DNA from: an uncultured bacterium | Lineage (GTDB): Bacteria; Bacillota; Clostridia; Oscillospirales; Butyricicoccaceae | Assembly (NCBI GenBank): GCA_905215125.1 | Contig: CAJMOV010000062.1 | Location: 1-9,089, forward strand | Length of the DNA stretch: 9,089 bases | Direction of reading: 5' to 3' | Part shown: positions 5,377 to 9,089 of the stretch, one piece after another | Numbering within the stretch: the stretch's first letter is position 1 | Layout: every line of letters begins with the position of its first letter | Translations under genes and position numbers: made by a program | The notes under the pieces: generated by a model | Database searches by the model: none | Told to the model about the DNA's origin: nothing | Seen by the model: the letters and a program-made list of their open reading frames with translations, nothing else

Positions 5377-6600
5377 TTACAAAAGCTCGCGCCGGATGAG
5401 ATCAAGCGCACACGAGCTGGCGTAGCGGCGGACGCTTTCCCTTGTCGCGCGGTGACGCTGGCGGCGGATGACGCGCTCGCCCCTTTCCGTGCTGATGGCG
5501 ACATAGAACAGGCCGACCGGCTTTTCCTCGCTGCCGCCGTCCGGCCCCGCGATGCCGGTGACGCCGATGCCGATGTCGGCCCCTCCGACGCGCCGCGCGC
5601 CGCGCGCCATTTCTACGGCCGTCTGCTCTGAAACAGCGCCGTATTTCTCAAGCGTTTCAGGCGATACGCCCAGAAGCCTTGTTTTCATCTCATTGGAATA
5701 GGTGACAAGCCCGCAGCCGAAAACGGCTGACGCGCCGGGGATGTCGGTCAGCCGCCGGGCGATAAGGCCGCCGGTGCACGATTCGGCAAGCGCCACCGTC
5801 ATCCCCTTTTGCCGCAGCCCGTCGACGACCAGCTGCTCCAGCGAAGGCACGTCAACGCCGTAGACGACGTCGCCCAGCACCCTTTTGATTTCATCGACGA
5901 CAGGCGCGCACATGGTGTAAGCCTCCTCCTCCGTCGCCGCCTTGGCGGTGACGCGGACAAGGCACTCGCCCTCCTTGGCGTAGGGCGCGGCCGTCGGGTT
6001 TTGCAGGGCGTTCATCAAATAGGCCAGCTTGCTCTCCATTTCCGACTCGCCCATGCCGAAAATCTTGACATAGCGCGAGCGGATGACGCCGTCGCGCAGG
6101 CTTTCCAGATAGGGCAGGGCGCGCCTAAAGAACATAGGCTCGCATTCGCGCGGCGGGCCAGGCAGCATGATGACGTGGACGCCGTCTGCAAAAAAGGCGC
6201 AGCCCGGCGCGGTGCCCCAATCGTTGTCCAGAGCGGTGCAGCCCTCGGGCAGCATGGCCTGCTTCTCGTTGTTGGGGGTCATGCGCGCCCCCATGTGCTC
6301 GTGCAGGATTTTCTGCTGCCGCTCGTCCATAACCAGCTTTTTGCCAAAGGCGGCGGCGATGGTTTCCTTGGTCAGATCGTCGGCCGTCGGCCCCAGGCCG
6401 CCGGTGGTGATGATGATGTCGGCCCGCTTTTTGGCGATGTCCAGCGCGGCGCGCAGCCGCTCGGGGTTGTCGCCGACAACGCTGTGGTAAAAGACGTTGA
6501 TGCCCTGCTCGCTCAGGCCCTGAGAGATGATCTGGGCGTCGAGGTTGGCAATCTCGCCCAGCAGCAGCTCGGTACCCACTGAAAGGATTTCACAGTTCAT
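5377..6600 (-). CDS. cinA: CinA-like protein: NMN deamidase / ADP-ribose pyrophosphatase type
   Basis: This 407-residue two-domain CinA protein is of normal family length. Residues 1 to about 165 form the molybdopterin-binding-like (MoCF) domain: EILSVGTELLLGE at 4-16, TTGGLGPTADD at 65-75 and MLPGPPRE at 145-152. In characterised homologues this part hydrolyses ADP-ribose. After a linker, residues of about 254-407 form the PncC/CinA-C domain, which deamidates nicotinamide mononucleotide: ALAESCTGGLIA at 270-281, GLVTYSN at 297-303, TGIAGPDGG at 348-356 and KPVGLFYVA at 360-368. All the usual motifs are intact. The chosen ATG begins the canonical N-terminus and has GGGAAGGAA about 10 bases upstream (6611-6619); the frame is open further upstream, but only as a shadow of thiI. 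It starts 49 bases after thiI and is followed after 32 bases by the Nudix gene. The older name, competence-induced protein, does not mean a competence role here. Confidence 0.95.
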   Translation of the reverse strand: MNCEILSVGTELLLGEIANLDAQIISQGLSEQGINVFYHSVVGDNPERLRAALDIAKKRADIIITTGGLGPTADDLTKETIAAAFGKKLVMDERQQKILHEHMGARMTPNNEKQAMLPEGCTALDNDWGTAPGCAFFADGVHVIMLPGPPRECEPMFFRRALPYLESLRDGVIRSRYVKIFGMGESEMESKLAYLMNALQNPTAAPYAKEGECLVRVTAKAATEEEAYTMCAPVVDEIKRVLGDVVYGVDVPSLEQLVVDGLRQKGMTVALAESCTGGLIARRLTDIPGASAVFGCGLVTYSNEMKTRLLGVSPETLEKYGAVSEQTAVEMARGARRVGGADIGIGVTGIAGPDGGSEEKPVGLFYVAISTERGERVIRRQRHRATRESVRRYASSCALDLIRRELL

Positions 6601-6649
6601 GGCTTTATGCTTCCTTCCCGCCCCGCAGGGCGCAGTATTCCATAGGGGT

Positions 6650-7816
6650 TTATCCGACGGTGATGCGTTCAATGCCGGCAAAGGCTTCCTCCACCAGCGT
6701 CTCGACGTCCAGCGCCGCCTCCTGCGCTTCGACCTTGTCCAGCTGGGGCTTGGTCTGCGGGTGGCGCGGGGTAAAGACGGTGCAGCAGTCCTCATATGGC
6801 AGGATAGAGGTTTCGAAGGTGCCGATCTGCCGGGCGCGGACGACGATTTCCTCCTTATCCATCCCGATGACGGGGCGGAAAACCGGCATGTGGACGACGC
6901 TTCCGGTGGCGTTGAGCGATTCTATCGTCTGGCTGGCGACCTGCCCCAGGCTTTCGCCGGTGATGAGGGCGCCACAGCCCTGATGGCGGGCCACCCGCTC
7001 GGCCAGACGCATCATAAACCGCCGCATGATAAGGGTGAAGTAATCCTCGTCGCATTTCTGGCGGATTTCCTGCTGAATATGGGTAAAGGGCACGACGCTG
7101 ACGGTAATTTTACCCGTGTAGCCCGACAGGATGCGGGCAAGCTCGATGACCTTGTCTTTGGCTTCCTCTGATGTATAGGGATAACTGAAGAAGTGGACGG
7201 CGGCCAGGTCGAGGCCGCGGCGGGCCATCATGTGCCCGGCGACGGGGGAATCGATGCCGCCTGACAGCAGCAGCATTGCGCGGCCGTTGGTCCCCGTCGG
7301 CATACCGCCCGCTCCGGGCAGGCGGCGGCCGCTGATATAGGCATGGTGCTCGCGGATTTCCACCTTGACGACGCAGTCGGCGCCGTCCATCCTGACCTTG
7401 AGGTGGGGACAGCGCTCAAGCAGACGGCCGCCGATTTCCGCGCCGATTTCCGGCGAGGTCAGCGGAAAGCGCTTGTCGGCCCGGCGGGCCTCCACCTTAA
7501 AGGTACGGACGCTTTCCAGCTCGTCCCCCAAATATTCAGCGGCGGTGCGGCCGATGTCCTCCATATTTTTTTCGCAGACGGCGGCGCGGCACAGGCTGAC
7601 GATGCCGAAGACCCTTTGGCAGACCTCCAGCGCTTCATCAACGGGCGCGCCGTCCTGCGGGGTGACGTATATGGTCGACTGGCTGATGGCCAGGCCGTAA
7701 TTTCCCAGCGGCTTTAAGCGGGCGCGCAGAATGTTCATCAGCCGGCTTTCAAACCGGCCGCGGTTGAGGCCCTTGAGCACCAGCTCGCCGCATTTTAACA
7801 GCAGTACTTCCTGCAA
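6650..7816 (-). CDS. thiI: tRNA 4-thiouridine synthase / thiamine sulfurtransferase ThiI
   Basis: This 388-residue protein matches ThiI along its full length. The product adenylates U8 of tRNA and inserts sulfur to give 4-thiouridine; in many bacteria it also supports sulfur transfer for thiazole synthesis. Visible parts: the N-terminal ferredoxin-like region, with KCGELVLKGLNRGRFE at about residues 8-23; a THUMP domain at about 60-165, with TFKVEARRADKRFP at 105-118 and the SP.I/E region following; the PP-loop ATP-binding motif LLSGGIDSPVAG at 183-194; GESLGQVASQT at 287-297; and PYEDCCTVF with adjacent cysteines C344-C345 near the end. The C-terminal rhodanese domain of the E. coli enzyme is absent, as in Bacillus-type ThiI, so a desulfurase must deliver the sulfur; one is encoded immediately upstream. 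The start is TTG with AAGGAG eight bases before it. The frame stays open further upstream, but that stretch overlaps the desulfurase gene and looks like shadow coding. Confidence 0.95.
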   Translation of the reverse strand: MQEVLLLKCGELVLKGLNRGRFESRLMNILRARLKPLGNYGLAISQSTIYVTPQDGAPVDEALEVCQRVFGIVSLCRAAVCEKNMEDIGRTAAEYLGDELESVRTFKVEARRADKRFPLTSPEIGAEIGGRLLERCPHLKVRMDGADCVVKVEIREHHAYISGRRLPGAGGMPTGTNGRAMLLLSGGIDSPVAGHMMARRGLDLAAVHFFSYPYTSEEAKDKVIELARILSGYTGKITVSVVPFTHIQQEIRQKCDEDYFTLIMRRFMMRLAERVARHQGCGALITGESLGQVASQTIESLNATGSVVHMPVFRPVIGMDKEEIVVRARQIGTFETSILPYEDCCTVFTPRHPQTKPQLDKVEAQEAALDVETLVEEAFAGIERITVG

Positions 7817-7824
7817 GATGTTCT

Positions 7825-7830
7825 CTCCTT
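7825..7830 (-). promoter_or_regulatory. Ribosome binding site that fixes the thiI start
   Basis: On the minus strand AAGGAG is followed by eight bases (AGAACATC) and then TTG at 7816-7814. The site lies entirely in the 17-base gap between the cysteine desulfurase stop and thiI. It supports the TTG start instead of a start further upstream in the same open frame, which would overlap the desulfurase gene by about 180 bases with arginine/proline-rich, non-ThiI sequence. Confidence 0.8.
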
Positions 7831-7833
7831 CCG

Positions 7834-8949
7834 TCAGAACAGGGACAGCGCCGCGCGCGCGGCGTCCAGAAAAGCGTCGACCATTTCCGTCGTCGTTTCG
7901 GGGCACAGGCTGACGCGCAGCGCGGCGTCGACGCGGCTTTTGGGCAGTCTCTGCGCCTGCAGGACGTGGGAAGCGCGCCCGCGCGTACAGGCCGAGCCGC
8001 CGGAGACGCAAACCCCTTTTTCCCCCAATGCGCGGATATAAACCTCGCTGCGCCCGCGCGGCAGGGACAAATTGACGATGTGGGGGGCGGCCGCTTCTGG
8101 CGAGTTGATGTCGGCTCCCAGGGCCTGCGCCCCTTCGATGAGACGGCGGCGCAGGGCCTGCATGTGTTCGATGTCCTTTTCCTGCGTCTCCATCCGCCTG
8201 GCGCAGGCCGCGCCGAAGGCGGCGATCTGCGGCATCCCCTCGGTGCCGCTGCGCAGGCCGTTTTCCTGCCCGCCGCCGTGCAGCAGCAGGGCGATGGTCA
8301 GGCCCTTACGGAGGTACAGGGCGCCGCAGCCCTTCATCCCGCCGATTTTGTGGGCCGAAAAGCCGGCCATATCGACGTCTCTGAGGTCGAGCAGCATTTT
8401 GCACAGCGCCTGCACGGCGTCAACATAAATGAGCGCATGCGGGCTGATCCGTCTTGCCGCGCGCGATGCCTGCGCGGCGGGCAGTATGGCCCCCGTCTCG
8501 TTGTTGACGGCCATGACGGCAAGCAGGATGGTGTCAGGCCGCAAAGCGGCCTCGATGTCCTCCAGCGGGACGCTGCCGTCCCGCTGGGGGGCGACAAGGG
8601 TAATGTCAAACCCCTCCTGCCCGAGGGCGCGCAGGGTATTTAAGGTGGCGTCGTGCTCAATCTGCGTCGACACGATGTGCCGGCCGAAACGCCGGTTTTT
8701 ATGTGCCGCAGCCCGCAGGGCGGTGTTGGTGCTTTCGGTGCCGCAGGAGGTAAAGACAATACACTCGGGCGCGCAGCCGGCAGCGGCGGCGACCTGCGTG
8801 CGCGCAGCCGCCAAAATGTCCCGCGCGCGGCGGCCCATGGGGTGCAGGGAGGATGGGTTGCCGTAATCCTCCGTCATGACGCGCAGGGCTGCCTGCGCCG
8901 CGGCGGGCAGCACCGCCGTCGTCGCGGCGTTGTCAAGATAAGCCGTCAT
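7834..8949 (-). CDS. Cysteine desulfurase (NifS/IscS family, PLP-dependent)
   Basis: This 371-residue aminotransferase-fold class V enzyme removes sulfur from L-cysteine and carries it as a protein persulfide. Visible family features in order: YLDNAAT at residues 4-10; the cofactor-contacting EH at 98-99; NNETG at 149-153; D177 and Q180, which contact the PLP ring; the Schiff-base lysine K201 in SAHKIGG; GGGQE...RSGTE around 225-237; and the persulfide cysteine C321 in SGGSACT. The loop after C321 is short (TRGRASHVL), compared with the longer SxSxEPSHVL loop of IscS proteins that build Fe-S clusters. The usual HKxxGPKG has M in place of P (KIGGMKG). The gene lies directly before thiI, as in other Bacillota where a dedicated desulfurase feeds ThiI, so tRNA thiolation is the likely role. 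I left the symbol empty because nifS, iscS and nifZ are used inconsistently for this group. The ATG lies three bases after the glnS stop with only a weak purine-rich site before it, suggesting coupling to glnS translation. Confidence 0.93.
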   Translation of the reverse strand: MTAYLDNAATTAVLPAAAQAALRVMTEDYGNPSSLHPMGRRARDILAAARTQVAAAAGCAPECIVFTSCGTESTNTALRAAAHKNRRFGRHIVSTQIEHDATLNTLRALGQEGFDITLVAPQRDGSVPLEDIEAALRPDTILLAVMAVNNETGAILPAAQASRAARRISPHALIYVDAVQALCKMLLDLRDVDMAGFSAHKIGGMKGCGALYLRKGLTIALLLHGGGQENGLRSGTEGMPQIAAFGAACARRMETQEKDIEHMQALRRRLIEGAQALGADINSPEAAAPHIVNLSLPRGRSEVYIRALGEKGVCVSGGSACTRGRASHVLQAQRLPKSRVDAALRVSLCPETTTEMVDAFLDAARAALSLF

Positions 8950-8952
8950 ATC

Positions 8953-9089
8953 TTATTTCTTGGCGCTCTGCTTGGCCCAGCTGTCCTTCAGGGTGACGGC
9001 GCGGTTGAAAACAAGGGCGTCGGGACGGCTGTCGCGGCTGTCCAGGCAGAAATAACCGAGGCGCATGAACTGCCAGCTCTCACCCGGTT
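8953..9089 (-). CDS. glnS: Glutaminyl-tRNA synthetase, C-terminal end (partial)
   Basis: This is the 3' end of a gene that enters from the right edge; 44 codons and a TAA stop are visible. The translated tail contains QFMRLGYFCLD, then FNRAVTLKDSWAK close to the end. This matches the C-terminal anticodon-binding beta-barrel of bacterial GlnRS, whose proteins typically end with an ERxGYF...D stretch and a FNRTVxLRDxWAK-like motif. GlnRS charges tRNA-Gln directly with glutamine in the cytoplasm. Only this tail can be judged: the catalytic HIGH and KMSKS motifs lie outside the window. The stop codon is three bases from the start of the cysteine desulfurase gene, so the two are probably cotranscribed and translationally coupled. 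A fused GlnRS/YqeY-type protein is not excluded upstream, but nothing follows the GlnRS tail here. Confidence 0.9.
   Translation of the reverse strand, partial: PGESWQFMRLGYFCLDSRDSRPDALVFNRAVTLKDSWAKQSAKK

Noticed and set aside
7966..8643. Plus-strand open frame of 225 codons opposite the cysteine desulfurase
   Set aside because: It is antisense to a fully recognisable PLP enzyme and its composition reflects the opposite-strand codon bias.
1..9089. Search for mobile elements, CRISPR repeats, tRNA/rRNA genes or defence genes
   Set aside because: No transposase or integrase motifs, direct-repeat arrays, tRNA-like cloverleafs or defence-type proteins were seen. The window is filled with intact core genes on one strand.

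Overview
The window is a GC-rich, tightly packed bacterial chromosome segment in which every supported gene lies on the minus strand. The gene content points to Bacillota (Firmicutes), most likely a high-GC member of the Clostridia. The evidence is a WalR/WalK-type two-component system followed by YycH- and YycI-like accessory proteins, a ThiI without a rhodanese domain next to a dedicated cysteine desulfurase, a two-domain CinA, and strong AGGAGG-type ribosome binding sites. I cannot name a genus from sequence alone.

Reading in the direction of transcription (right to left) the order is: the last 44 codons of glutaminyl-tRNA synthetase (glnS, cut by the right edge); a cysteine desulfurase; thiI (tRNA 4-thiouridine / thiamine sulfurtransferase); cinA (NMN deamidase / ADP-ribose pyrophosphatase-type protein); a Nudix ADP-ribose pyrophosphatase; walR; walK; a yycH-like gene; a yycI-like gene; and an AT-rich 114-base tail. 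The tail holds a bulged hairpin and a good extended -10 promoter that fires out of the left edge. Most junctions are overlaps or gaps under 50 bases, so the genes look like one long co-directional transcription unit. The exception is a 177-base, hairpin-rich spacer between walR and walK.

The genes fall into functional pairs. The cysteine desulfurase supplies persulfide sulfur to ThiI. CinA and the Nudix hydrolase both act on by-products of NAD turnover (NMN, ADP-ribose). WalK senses the cell envelope and phosphorylates WalR, and the two membrane-anchored YycH/YycI-like proteins are expected to modulate WalK. Several gene starts are best set by ribosome binding sites rather than by the longest frame: thiI starts at TTG (7816), walK at GTG (3936), yycI at ATG (903), yycH at ATG (2171) and cinA at ATG (6600).

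This is mainly a core, housekeeping region. I see no mobile element, CRISPR array, tRNA, rRNA, phage gene or defence system. The observations most worth checking are the structured walR-walK spacer, which has mutually exclusive hairpins ending just before the walK ribosome binding site, and the placement of walRK-yycHI at the end of a sulfur/tRNA/NAD-metabolism gene run with no visible promoter of its own.
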